A stretch of DNA of 64,000 nt from an uncultured Bariatricus sp. (GTDB lineage: Bacteria > Bacillota > Clostridia > Lachnospirales > Lachnospiraceae): positions 1-64,000 of the forward strand of contig CAKRFP010000002.1 of the NCBI GenBank assembly GCA_934320645.1, written 5' to 3'. Below are positions 33,973 to 41,209 of this stretch, piece by piece (position 1 is the stretch's first letter; each line of letters opens with the position of its first letter). Under the pieces are notes generated by a model. The model was not told where the DNA came from. It made no database searches and was given only the letters and a program-made list of their open reading frames with translations. Made by a program: the position numbers and the translations under genes.

Positions 33973-34164
33973 ATGAAAGAGCAGCAGTTACAAAACAAGT
34001 TGGATGAATATTATAACAGAGGTATTCAGCAAGGAATCCGTATGGTGAAAGATAAAATGCTTCTGGCTTGTAAAAAGGGAACACCGATTGAAATTGACGG
34101 AAGAGTCTATTATATAAGAAGCGATCTGGAGAACCTAAAAGAGATTATGGAGAAGGGCGTATAG
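33973..34164 (+). CDS. Small hypothetical protein
   Basis: 63 residues, with a helix (QLQNKLDEYYNRGIQQG) and a short beta segment (GTPIEIDGRVYYIRSD). GGAAGG precedes the start. Its stop codon directly abuts a ParB-like remnant in the same frame. Confidence 0.55.
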   Translation: MKEQQLQNKLDEYYNRGIQQGIRMVKDKMLLACKKGTPIEIDGRVYYIRSDLENLKEIMEKGV

Positions 34165-34497
34165 AAGCTTCGTGCCCTTATTTCCAACAACTTTGGTCGT
34201 AGAAAGAACGATCCTGAGAAAGATCGGAAAGCTTTGGTAACATATGTAGAACTGAATGGGTATAAACACGGAGAAATTGGAAAGAACCATCTTCAGAAAG
34301 CCCATAATGGACTTTCTGAAAAATTATCTCTTGATCAGATTGCGGCAGAATTGCATATGTCAAAGACCAACCTCAAGAGAGCCTTATCTATCGAACGTAA
34401 CCTTACAGAACCAATGAAAAAGCTGCTTGATGATGGAATAATATTTATTTATATGAATGTATGTTATAATTATAAAAGAACATGTGTGCATATATAG
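34165..34497 (+). pseudogene. ParB-like gene remnant 1 (HTH region)
   Basis: The frame directly after the previous stop reads KLRALISNNFGRRKND..., then YKHGEIGKNHLQKA and LSLDQIAAELHMSKTNLKRAL..ERNLTEPMKKLLDDG. This matches the central helix-turn-helix region of ParB/RepB-like proteins of Firmicutes elements. The N-terminal nuclease/CTPase part and the C-terminus are missing; the tail (FIYMNVCYNYKRTC) looks unrelated. It could be expressed from TTG 34234, but is best read as a fragment. Confidence 0.65.
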
Positions 34498-34513
34498 AAC
34501 GGAGAAATAGTTG

Positions 34514-35518
34514 ATGAAGGATGAAGAAACAATTGTAATTGACACAGATATAAGATACAAGAAAATTATTGTAAGAAATATTACCAACTTTCATGCAGTT
34601 AAGAACACACCTAAAATAATTAGAGTAGAAAGGAAAATATATTTTCCGAGTACTGAAATGATACAGGAATCAATATCTAGGATGAAAAGAACAATGAAAG
34701 AATTAAATGAAAATATAAGATCTTCCATTGTTAATATGGCATTGGATACATATGCTATTGACTCTATGGGGGAAATTATTCGTAATTCATTCGCCCCAAT
34801 TATAGAACAAATGAGTTTTAATATATTAGAAATTGGTAATATGAGCCGTGAAATAAAAGATAGAGAAAAATTTTTGAATATTGCAGGAGAAAATGCATTA
34901 CCTATATTTCTTGAAACAGGTACTCCATTGCAGAAAAAAGTTTTGGAAATAGCAGATAGTTCAAATAGAGATATGTTAAAAAGCAATCTTGAGGAAGTCA
35001 TGTTAAATTATTATGATGATGAACAGATTGATGAAATTTTGTATTATTGGGTGGAGAAAAATTGGATAGAAGAGGAGCGCAAAGAAATACTAAAAGAGTC
35101 AATTGAAGTATACAAATTAGGATATTACGCAGCAGCAACGAGTACATTGATGTGTCAAATTGGAGGAGTTATTACACGTTTATATGAATTGGTTGATATT
35201 GATCCAAAAGTAGAGCAATATGAAAAAGAAATGTTAAAAGGAATATATAATATATCGAAGGATAATTCAGAAAAAATGAAAGCAGTAGTAATGATGGATT
35301 TACAAAAATCTGGATTGTACATTTGGTGTAGGTGCGCAAACTATTTGGTTTATTTCATATATTCATCTAATAAGAAAATGACGCATTTTGAAAAAGATCC
35401 TGGAAGAAACAAGATATGTCATGGGGAACAATATAATTACCGAAATAAAATATTTGCTTTAAAAGCAATCTTAGCTATGGATATGGTTATACAATTAAGT
35501 GATGAATTGATCGGATAA
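34514..35518 (+). CDS. HEPN/Abi-like protein, candidate abortive-infection RNase
   Basis: 334 residues from ATG 34514 (GGAG upstream). A charged helical N-terminal region (to about 230) is followed by a helical domain ending in GRNKICHGEQYNYRNK...ILAMDMVIQL. RNKICH (Arg298 to His303) fits the R-x4-6-H active site of HEPN RNases, and the context (xHGxxxxY then a hydrophobic helix) matches Abi-type HEPN proteins. Low G+C compared with neighbours. It sits exactly between two ParB-like remnants, which suggests a later insertion. A defence role is inferred, not shown. Confidence 0.65.
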   Translation: MKDEETIVIDTDIRYKKIIVRNITNFHAVKNTPKIIRVERKIYFPSTEMIQESISRMKRTMKELNENIRSSIVNMALDTYAIDSMGEIIRNSFAPIIEQMSFNILEIGNMSREIKDREKFLNIAGENALPIFLETGTPLQKKVLEIADSSNRDMLKSNLEEVMLNYYDDEQIDEILYYWVEKNWIEEERKEILKESIEVYKLGYYAAATSTLMCQIGGVITRLYELVDIDPKVEQYEKEMLKGIYNISKDNSEKMKAVVMMDLQKSGLYIWCRCANYLVYFIYSSNKKMTHFEKDPGRNKICHGEQYNYRNKIFALKAILAMDMVIQLSDELIG

Positions 35519-35782
35519 TACTTATTAGAATCCAACATTCGTCGTTCTGCAAAAAAAGTTGGAAAAAGAATTAAAGAACTGGAAAGATTGTATGGAATTA
35601 GAAATGGTTCTGCAAATGAAAAGGGTGACAATAGAATTGGTGAGCCGAATAATTCGGAAGCACCAAAAAAGACACAATGCGACTTAGCAACTCAAATGGG
35701 AATGTCAGTAGATACTCTCCAGAATTACAAAATGCTTGCTGAAATGATTCCAGAATTGGAAGAATTATTGGATCAGCAATAG
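35519..35782 (+). pseudogene. ParB-like gene remnant 2
   Basis: In the frame following the stop of the HEPN-like gene: YLLESNIRRSAKKVGKRIKE (the ParB ESNxR box), then DLATQMGMSVDTLQNYKMLAEMIPELEELL, a helix-turn-helix. The upstream catalytic domain is missing and the frame ends soon after the HTH. Remnant 1 covers a similar HTH region, so the two are likely from different ParB-like genes rather than halves of one. Confidence 0.65.
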
Positions 35783-35820
35783 GAACTATGATACGATAGA
35801 TATATGGAGGTGTCAGAAGT

Positions 35821-36105
35821 ATGATGGATTATTTCCCGAAAGTTGTACAGGTAATACCACAGGACAATTTTCAAGTACAAGTATTTTTTGATGATGGAAA
35901 AATTGTGGTTTATGATGCAACCGAAGATTTAAAAAGTGATTTATTCAAAGAGTTCAGAGATATAAATAAATTTAAGGACGCTTGCACCGTTTTAAATGAT
36001 ACTTTGGCGTGGGACACAACCGAAGACAGAGATGAAACAAAGTGCATAGATATTGATCCGTTTACTTTATATGAGTTGGAATCTATGAATCATCTTATTG
36101 CATAG
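35821..36105 (+). CDS. DUF2442 protein
   Basis: 94 residues. YFPKVVQVIPQDNFQVQVFFDDGKIVVYD and DTLAWDTTEDRDETKCIDIDPFTLYE are characteristic of DUF2442 proteins, found next to toxin-antitoxin genes such as DUF4160. Here no DUF4160 gene is adjacent; a 48-residue gene follows 12 bp later. GGAGGTG precedes the start. Confidence 0.8.
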   Translation: MMDYFPKVVQVIPQDNFQVQVFFDDGKIVVYDATEDLKSDLFKEFRDINKFKDACTVLNDTLAWDTTEDRDETKCIDIDPFTLYELESMNHLIA

Positions 36106-36117
36106 AAGATTTACTAA

Positions 36118-36264
36118 ATGAATGAAGAAACTTATCAGGACCAGGTATTGAAGCTTCGCAAAAAGGTGCTTGAAGCAGAAAACGAAATGGCAGCAGGTAA
36201 ATCAATCAGTGTATCTGAAGCAAGAGAGCAGCTGCGACAGCGAGTAAAACAGATATATAAATAG
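36118..36264 (+). CDS. Small helical protein, possible partner of DUF2442
   Basis: 48 residues: MNEETYQDQVLKLRKKVLEAENEMAAGK, then SVSEAREQLRQRVKQIYK. Antitoxin-sized, helical and charged. No strong ribosome binding site; coupling to the DUF2442 gene is likely. A terminator follows at once. Confidence 0.5.
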   Translation: MNEETYQDQVLKLRKKVLEAENEMAAGKSISVSEAREQLRQRVKQIYK

Positions 36265-36268
36265 CAAA

Positions 36269-36299
36269 CCCTCCGGTTAATGTGCCGGAGGGAATTTTT
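36269..36299. terminator. Strong terminator
   Basis: CCCTCCGG pairs with CCGGAGGG, followed by AATTTTT. It separates the rightward genes from the convergent repressor gene. Confidence 0.85.
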
Positions 36300-36302
36300 G
36301 TA

Positions 36303-37091
36303 TTAAAGTGGACTATAACGATTAGTCGGAATAGCACGGGCATTTGCATGAATATATTTTTCAATAGTATCTTCAAGTGTATGAAAACATGATCCGCTAG
36401 TTATGGTTACGTTTCCATCGTCAAGGGTTTGCTCCAAAGAATCAATGTCTTTCATAATGTCACGTAAAAGTTGGTATAATTCTTCCTGTTTACTTTCGTA
36501 TAAGAAACTCATATAAGGCAATCCAGCAAGCATAACCATAAACAGTGTATCAATGCGTGTAGAAGCATTGCAATTTTTTAAGGCATTTAAAAAATTATCT
36601 TTGTCGGTCGGATCACTAAGGGAATCAAAGGTTTTCCGAATCTGTTTATCCAGGCTTTCGAGTAAGGAGTTTAGAAGACGTTTTTGTTCTTCTGGTGTCC
36701 GATTATTATGGATGTCATATAATTGCAGTTTTCGAATAGATTCTGTTAGAGGAACTGCACCAATAACCTTATCAAGGTATACTTCACTTTTTTCTTTGTA
36801 ATTTTCCATTTCCAGAGAGGTTTCTGCACCATATTTTACAATGGAAATCACATTTACTAAGTCTGGTCGATATATTGTTTTCTGGCGTGCATCATCACCT
36901 TTTTTCCCGTCACGTTCTACTTGCGAATACCAATAATCGTTTTGCTTTACCAGGTTTGATATTTTTTTCTTGGTAAGTTTTTTAGATAAGCGAAGCTCTT
37001 TTAAATGGTCGATTAATTTTATTTCCTTGCCATCAACAAGCAAGAGTTGGTTTTTATTATAACGTGGGATGGGGGTAGCAATATCTATCAT
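36303..37091 (-). CDS. XRE-like regulator with long C-terminal domain
   Basis: 262 residues. The N-terminal 80 residues have IDHLKELRLSKKLTKKKISNLVKQNDYWYSQVER, an HTH of the XRE type. The rest is a helical domain without a recognised family and without a LexA-type Ser-Lys protease signature. AGGAGG precedes the start. It faces away from the AT-rich repeat region and the tub genes, so it is a candidate master repressor or copy-control protein of the element. Confidence 0.7.
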   Translation of the reverse strand: MIDIATPIPRYNKNQLLLVDGKEIKLIDHLKELRLSKKLTKKKISNLVKQNDYWYSQVERDGKKGDDARQKTIYRPDLVNVISIVKYGAETSLEMENYKEKSEVYLDKVIGAVPLTESIRKLQLYDIHNNRTPEEQKRLLNSLLESLDKQIRKTFDSLSDPTDKDNFLNALKNCNASTRIDTLFMVMLAGLPYMSFLYESKQEELYQLLRDIMKDIDSLEQTLDDGNVTITSGSCFHTLEDTIEKYIHANARAIPTNRYSPL

Positions 37092-37103
37092 GAAAAAACC
37101 TCC

Positions 37104-37325
37104 TACAATTGTATTGTATATAGAATAAATTTAAAAAAAATACAATTTCAAGTTTATAATAACATATTTATACAATAATAGCACTATATATACAAAAACT
37201 TTCTTAGAAATGGCTTATAATAAATTGTCAGAATTGTCTTTTCCCCGTAAAAACTTTTTATATACAATCAATTTTATACAATATTTATGATTAAAATATA
37301 TTAAAATAAAGAAAAATTGTATTTA
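37104..37325. repeat. AT-rich region with repeated ATACAAT/ATTGTAT words
   Basis: At least seven ATACAA(T) or ATTGTAT words in 220 bp: near 37104 (palindrome TACAATTGTA), 37111, 37139, 37171, 37187, 37261, 37276 and 37317. They lie upstream of the XRE-like gene and of the rightward promoter at 37330. Candidates: operators for that regulator, or the centromere for TubR. No gene in the stretch. Confidence 0.5.
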
Positions 37326-37329
37326 TATA

Positions 37330-37358
37330 TTGACATGTAGACGGTGTAGTGCTATGAT
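37330..37358 (+). promoter_or_regulatory. Sigma-A promoter, rightward
   Basis: TTGACA (37330-37335), 17-bp spacer, TATGAT (37353-37358). It would drive the leader ORF at 37446. Confidence 0.75.
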
Positions 37359-37445
37359 GTACTCAACAAACGAAACAGAGATACACAGACAAGCATAAGA
37401 TAATAACAACATAAGTATCCAGTACAGAGAAGGAGAGAGATTTCA

Positions 37446-37481
37446 ATGAAAAATGGATATGAAAATCGATATGGTAGTTGA
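37446..37481 (+). CDS. Possible leader peptide (11 residues)
   Basis: MKNGYENRYGS, with AAGGAGAGAG upstream at good spacing and a promoter 90 bp before it. Its stop overlaps the -35 box of the next promoter. It may only be a vestige of a gene start. Confidence 0.35.
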   Translation: MKNGYENRYGS

Positions 37482-37507
37482 CAACTCGAACACTAGTTCG
37501 ATATAAT
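37478..37507 (+). promoter_or_regulatory. SOS promoter with consensus LexA box
   Basis: TTGACA (37478-37483) and TATAAT (37502-37507) with an 18-bp spacer that holds CGAACACTAGTTCG (37487-37500). This fits the Gram-positive LexA/DinR consensus GAAC-N4-GTTC. Host LexA should block this promoter until DNA damage. Confidence 0.75.
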
Positions 37508-37786
37508 AATAGAGGAATAAAAAAGAAGGTCAACGCTCGCCAAAGCATCAACCTTCAGAATGATACGCCAATATCATTCAATATGTAAGTACAGACCCAT
37601 AAATGAATCTGTTCCCTATTCACAGAACAGTATATCAAAAATTTTCATTCGTGGCAAGTCTGTCACAAAAATTCCAACTATAAAAAAGAACAAAATGAGT
37701 ACAAAAATAACGGGATTATTCTATCCATAGTTTATTTTTTGTACCTCAAAATCGTACATTTACAACTAAATACGGAGGAAATGCTT
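37508..37786 (+). other. Structured untranslated region downstream of the SOS promoter
   Basis: No ORF. Several stems: GAAGGT/ACCTTC (37526-37557), GAATGAT/ATCATTC (about 37558-37580), CTGTTC/GAACAG (about 37607-37628), and GTACAAAAATAA with TTATTTTTTGTAC (about 37699-37744). The last is terminator-like. It may be a regulatory RNA, or contain the partition site for TubR. Confidence 0.4.
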
Positions 37787-37912
37787 ATGCATAAAAAAGA
37801 CTGGGAAAGACCAGAGTGCGACTGCTGCCGCCATTACTCGTATGAATGTATTGCCGGAGCTTGCTTCTGGTATCCAAATGACAAGAGGATTCCCCGTGAG
37901 AAGTCAGGCTGA
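37787..37912 (+). CDS. Small cysteine-rich protein
   Basis: 41 residues (MHKKDWERPECDCCRHYSYE...) with five cysteines, three in CDCC and the others in ECIAGAC. ACGGAGGAAA precedes the start with ideal spacing. Zinc binding is likely; role unknown. First gene after the SOS promoter, about 100 bp upstream of tubR. Confidence 0.55.
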   Translation: MHKKDWERPECDCCRHYSYECIAGACFWYPNDKRIPREKSG

Positions 37913-38008
37913 AACGACAGCCATTTATTTTTACCAAAGAATGAACTGGTAATACCACATTAAGAAAGTATCACGGGAACAGTAGAAAAGATAAGGAGTA
38001 GATAACGC

Positions 38009-38290
38009 ATGGACATGGACAGAATGGACTATGCTCTCATGAAGTTTCTAAAAAGTAATAGTTGTGTTGGATTTTTCAACGGCATGACTGCACAAGAAAT
38101 CATGGACAAACTTGGGAGCAGACGATCAACAACATATAGAAAGCTAATCCGGCTAATTGGTCAAGGATATGTTGAGAAAGGCTGTAAAGATATAAACGCT
38201 GATACATACTGCATTACAGATAAAGGAATCAAATTAGTAGAGCAGTCAGAAAAAGAACTGAAGGGAGTTGGTGACAATGCTGAAAGATAA
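38009..38290 (+). CDS. tubR: TubR-like centromere-binding winged-helix protein
   Basis: 93 residues with a winged helix-turn-helix: MTAQEIMDKLGSRRSTTYRKLIRLIGQGYVEKG, then a wing (DTYCITDKGIKLVEQ). It overlaps the tubZ start by 14 bp. Small wHTH proteins encoded directly upstream of TubZ are the DNA-binding adaptor of type III partition systems; they bind repeats (tubC) and couple plasmid or phage DNA to TubZ filaments. The assignment rests on this gene order plus fold, not on sequence identity. GATAAGGAG precedes the start. Confidence 0.75.
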   Translation: MDMDRMDYALMKFLKSNSCVGFFNGMTAQEIMDKLGSRRSTTYRKLIRLIGQGYVEKGCKDINADTYCITDKGIKLVEQSEKELKGVGDNAER

Positions 38291-39323
38291 TATAGCAGTT
38301 GTAGGATTGGGACTTGGAGGCGAGACAGTCGGACTGGAATTTCAAAAAAGGAACTATCCTACATACTTAATCAATGGTTCTGCGCAGGACAATAAGACAC
38401 TTTCTGGTGCGAAGAATCTTATGATTTTGGAAGGATATGATGGACTTGCCGGAGATAGGAGTCTCGCTCTAAATGCTTTGAAGCAGAACAAAGATATCAT
38501 TATTCAGCTTGGAGAAATCAAGCAGAAAATCATACTTTGCATTGCATCAGGCGGCGGTTCAACAGGTTCAGGAACAATCCCTTATATCTGTGATCTGGTA
38601 ATCAGACCAGATAATATTGTAGTTCCTATTCTTCTAATGCCGAGAGCAGATGAACCAATTCAAAAAAGACTAAATGCGTACAATGTAGCAAAAGAGATCA
38701 TGGAAACTGATGGAATCGGTGCAGTAATCTTTGTAAATAACGAAGCATATCAGGATTTAAAGAAAATCAATGGATTTCTGGTTAATATGCTTGATGCATT
38801 CTTCTGTGATTCATCATCTTCCAGTGGTTCTAACTTTGATGATTCAGAAAAGATGAAGATGCTTCAGGAGTCAGGTGCTTTTGTTCTGGCAATGCTTTCA
38901 AATAAGAATGCTGATGCAGGAAAAGTTACTTCAAACGATATGGTGAATGCTTTGACTGCGAAGAACATTTTCCTTCCGATCAATAATGATGGGGTAGTTG
39001 GAAACATTGGAGTCATTAACCAGACGGGGAATAATATCAATGAGCATGAGATTGTAAAAGCAATTGGAGTTCCTGAAAACATCTTTGTCGGACACAATGG
39101 TAGTGTAAATATTGCTTGTGCTTCAGGTCTTGGAATGCCTACAGAATATATTTCCAGATTAGGAAAATCCGCAGTTGAAGAACAAAAGGAACGATTAAAC
39201 AAGCGCAGCACGGTAACATTATTTCTGGATGAATTGGATATGACAGTTGAACCAGTTGAAGAGAAGAAACAAATTACTGGAAAGCGTAAAAGAGTATCAT
39301 TTGACGAATTACGAAATTTATAA
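38277..39323 (+). CDS. tubZ: TubZ-like tubulin/FtsZ-family GTPase (type III partition motor)
   Basis: 348 residues from ATG 38277. GGGSTGSGT (residues 92-100) is the tubulin/FtsZ G-box signature that binds GTP phosphates. NIAVVGLGLGGETVGLEFQ begins the Rossmann domain, and RLNAYNVAKEI matches the helix that contacts the guanine base. The C-terminus is short and basic (KKQITGKRKRVSFDELRNL), as in TubZ tails that bind TubR. It lacks the FtsZ C-terminal peptide. TubZ filaments treadmill to segregate plasmids and some phages (for example clostridial phage c-st). This points to an extrachromosomal stage in the element's life. Confidence 0.88.
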   Translation: MLKDNIAVVGLGLGGETVGLEFQKRNYPTYLINGSAQDNKTLSGAKNLMILEGYDGLAGDRSLALNALKQNKDIIIQLGEIKQKIILCIASGGGSTGSGTIPYICDLVIRPDNIVVPILLMPRADEPIQKRLNAYNVAKEIMETDGIGAVIFVNNEAYQDLKKINGFLVNMLDAFFCDSSSSSGSNFDDSEKMKMLQESGAFVLAMLSNKNADAGKVTSNDMVNALTAKNIFLPINNDGVVGNIGVINQTGNNINEHEIVKAIGVPENIFVGHNGSVNIACASGLGMPTEYISRLGKSAVEEQKERLNKRSTVTLFLDELDMTVEPVEEKKQITGKRKRVSFDELRNL

Positions 39324-39348
39324 GATATACGAGAGGAGAAAGATTGTT

Positions 39349-40050
39349 ATGGAGATTAAAATGTTTGGACATTATTACAGAATGTTTAAAGGAACAGGAG
39401 GTATTCCAACAAAAGTCACGGTAGTTGGAATTGAAGGAGATATTGTTACTCTTGTTAGAGGACATCTTACGAAAGATGATTTTGAAGAGAGAAGTGAAGA
39501 TTTGGACGAAGCAATTCAGCTCTTTTGTCTTACAAAAATGAAATGTAATAAGAATAAAATATTGACCAGTCTGACACCAAAACAACAAAGACTTATTGAG
39601 AAAGAGGATAGGCAGATTGAACGAATGATTATGCAAGTGTGGTGTGCGTTAGAGAGGTTAAAAAATGGGGAAGATGGAATAATGAAAGGAACAGTAAAAT
39701 GGTTTAATACACAGAAAGGATACGGATTTATCACATCAGAGGATGGCATGGAAATATTTGTCCATCAGTCTAATATTTTGATGGATAGATTCAGATATCT
39801 TGATGATGGCGATTTTGTCAAATTCGACATGGAAGAAAATGAAAGAGGTTTTCAGGCAATCAATGTAACACCAGTGCTAACTTTGAAGATGATGAAAGAA
39901 AAGGCTGAAGAAGAAGGAATGCATTTGGAAGAAGCGCATAAGGATGGATATGGTCAGAAGAGGTGGTTAATTGTGAGCCAGAATAATATTGTTCAATCAG
40001 GAGAGCATGGAATGTCATTGGAGGAGTTGAATAGGTATTTTTCAGAGTAG
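39349..40050 (+). CDS. Cold-shock-domain fusion protein
   Basis: 233 residues from ATG 39349 (GAGAGGAG upstream). Residues 1-110 are a domain of unknown family. Residues about 111-175 are a cold-shock domain: MKGTVKWFNTQKGYGFITSE and EIFVHQSNI carry the RNP1 and RNP2 motifs that bind single-stranded nucleic acid. A C-terminal helical part of 55 residues follows. Typical CspA proteins are about 67 residues, so this is an extended form. It is 25 bp after tubZ and may be in the same operon. Confidence 0.8.
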   Translation: MEIKMFGHYYRMFKGTGGIPTKVTVVGIEGDIVTLVRGHLTKDDFEERSEDLDEAIQLFCLTKMKCNKNKILTSLTPKQQRLIEKEDRQIERMIMQVWCALERLKNGEDGIMKGTVKWFNTQKGYGFITSEDGMEIFVHQSNILMDRFRYLDDGDFVKFDMEENERGFQAINVTPVLTLKMMKEKAEEEGMHLEEAHKDGYGQKRWLIVSQNNIVQSGEHGMSLEELNRYFSE

Positions 40051-40066
40051 CAGAGAAGGCATCACT

Positions 40067-40384
40067 ATGCAAGCACTACAGTCCAATATAATTCATGCAA
40101 CCGGAAGATTGTTTATCAACTGGAATACACCAAATTTAAAGTCAGTTCCATTTATACAATTGCAATATTTTCCACCGGGTGAAGCACATGAGCATGGAAG
40201 CATTATTGTACCAGTAGTAAAAGATGGACTGACTGAACTAAAACAGTTTGCAGTTGATCCGGAAAACATACACAAGCTAGATATTCCGGGTGGAGTTGGA
40301 ATCCTGATGCAGAAGTACAACAGCAATGAGAAAGTGTTTATTGCAATCTGTACCGGAGCAAGTAACAGAGTGGAGTATAAATAA
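40067..40384 (+). CDS. Hypothetical protein
   Basis: 105 residues, beta-rich (FIQLQYFPPGEAHEHGSIIVPVV; GVGILMQKYNSNEKVFIAICTG), 16 bp after the cold-shock fusion. No family recognised. Probably part of the tub operon run. Confidence 0.55.
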   Translation: MQALQSNIIHATGRLFINWNTPNLKSVPFIQLQYFPPGEAHEHGSIIVPVVKDGLTELKQFAVDPENIHKLDIPGGVGILMQKYNSNEKVFIAICTGASNRVEYK

Positions 40385-40398
40385 AGGAGAACAAAATT

Positions 40399-40935
40399 AT
40401 GAGACAAGAATGGAAAGAATTGGTGGATGTAGAGAAAAAATATTCAATAGACGAAGCTATTGAAAAATATAACGAGGTAATGGAGTTCCTAAGAAGCAAA
40501 AAAATAAGAATTATTATGACTGCACAGGGAAAAAGACAACCATTAGAAAATGAAGTCCATCTTTCTGATGAAGATAAAAGAAAATATACGTTTAAGTATT
40601 TAATGTTGAATTATACGAAAGAAAGTTGTGAAAAGATAATTAAAGGTATTGATACGATTTATCACTTTTATGATATTACATCTGAAGAGGCTGTTGAAGT
40701 GTTTGAATATTCCAGAATAAAAGGCGTGACAATTTCAGAGGCAGTTCAAACTAAATTAGGTGGAATGGGATTAGAAGAACTTGCAGAATTTACAAGCGAA
40801 GTATATATGAAAATTAAAGAGATATTGAACCATACATTAGTCAATACAACAGCGGACAAAATGAAAGAAGCTCTGTTTACATATTCAATGGGGAAAATGA
40901 TAGTTGATGCGTTTTCAAAAGAAAATGAAGAATAA
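40399..40935 (+). CDS. Hypothetical protein
   Basis: 178 residues, mostly helical (KYSIDEAIEKYNEVMEFLRSKK; SCEKIIKGIDTIYHFYDI). AAAGGAG gives a strong start. No family recognised; 14 bp after the preceding gene. Confidence 0.55.
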   Translation: MRQEWKELVDVEKKYSIDEAIEKYNEVMEFLRSKKIRIIMTAQGKRQPLENEVHLSDEDKRKYTFKYLMLNYTKESCEKIIKGIDTIYHFYDITSEEAVEVFEYSRIKGVTISEAVQTKLGGMGLEELAEFTSEVYMKIKEILNHTLVNTTADKMKEALFTYSMGKMIVDAFSKENEE

Positions 40936-41006
40936 AAATTATATTTTATATAGAAGGAACTGCGGCAGCAGTGTCGTAGTTCCTCATACAGAAGGAGGCA
41001 TGACTT

Positions 41007-41195
41007 ATTTATAAAGAAGAATCGAAAAATCGTGTAATTTTTAATCAGAGAATGGCAGGATATCTGATGCAGAAAGGTTTTGTACTTCTGGATATGCGAC
41101 CAGATATGAAGAGTCCAACCAGAAAAAATATCTTTATTTTCAAAAACACACCACAACTCAGACAGTCTATTGACGAATATCTCAATCAGCGGTAG
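41007..41195 (+). CDS. DUF5659-like small protein with probable ATT start
   Basis: 62 residues: IYKEESKNRVIFNQRMAGYL..., then GFVLLDMRPDMKSPTRKNIFIFKNT. This is the DUF5659 pattern (NQRLAGYLM..GF.L...P.....KNVFFF) found on Firmicutes mobile elements. No ATG, GTG or TTG lies at the expected start. AAGGAGG is 8 nt before ATT 41007, so an ATT start is likely; ATG for MAGYL would remove a conserved segment. Confidence 0.6.
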   Translation: MYKEESKNRVIFNQRMAGYLMQKGFVLLDMRPDMKSPTRKNIFIFKNTPQLRQSIDEYLNQR

Positions 41196-41209
41196 TTGGA
41201 GGTGTGCCA

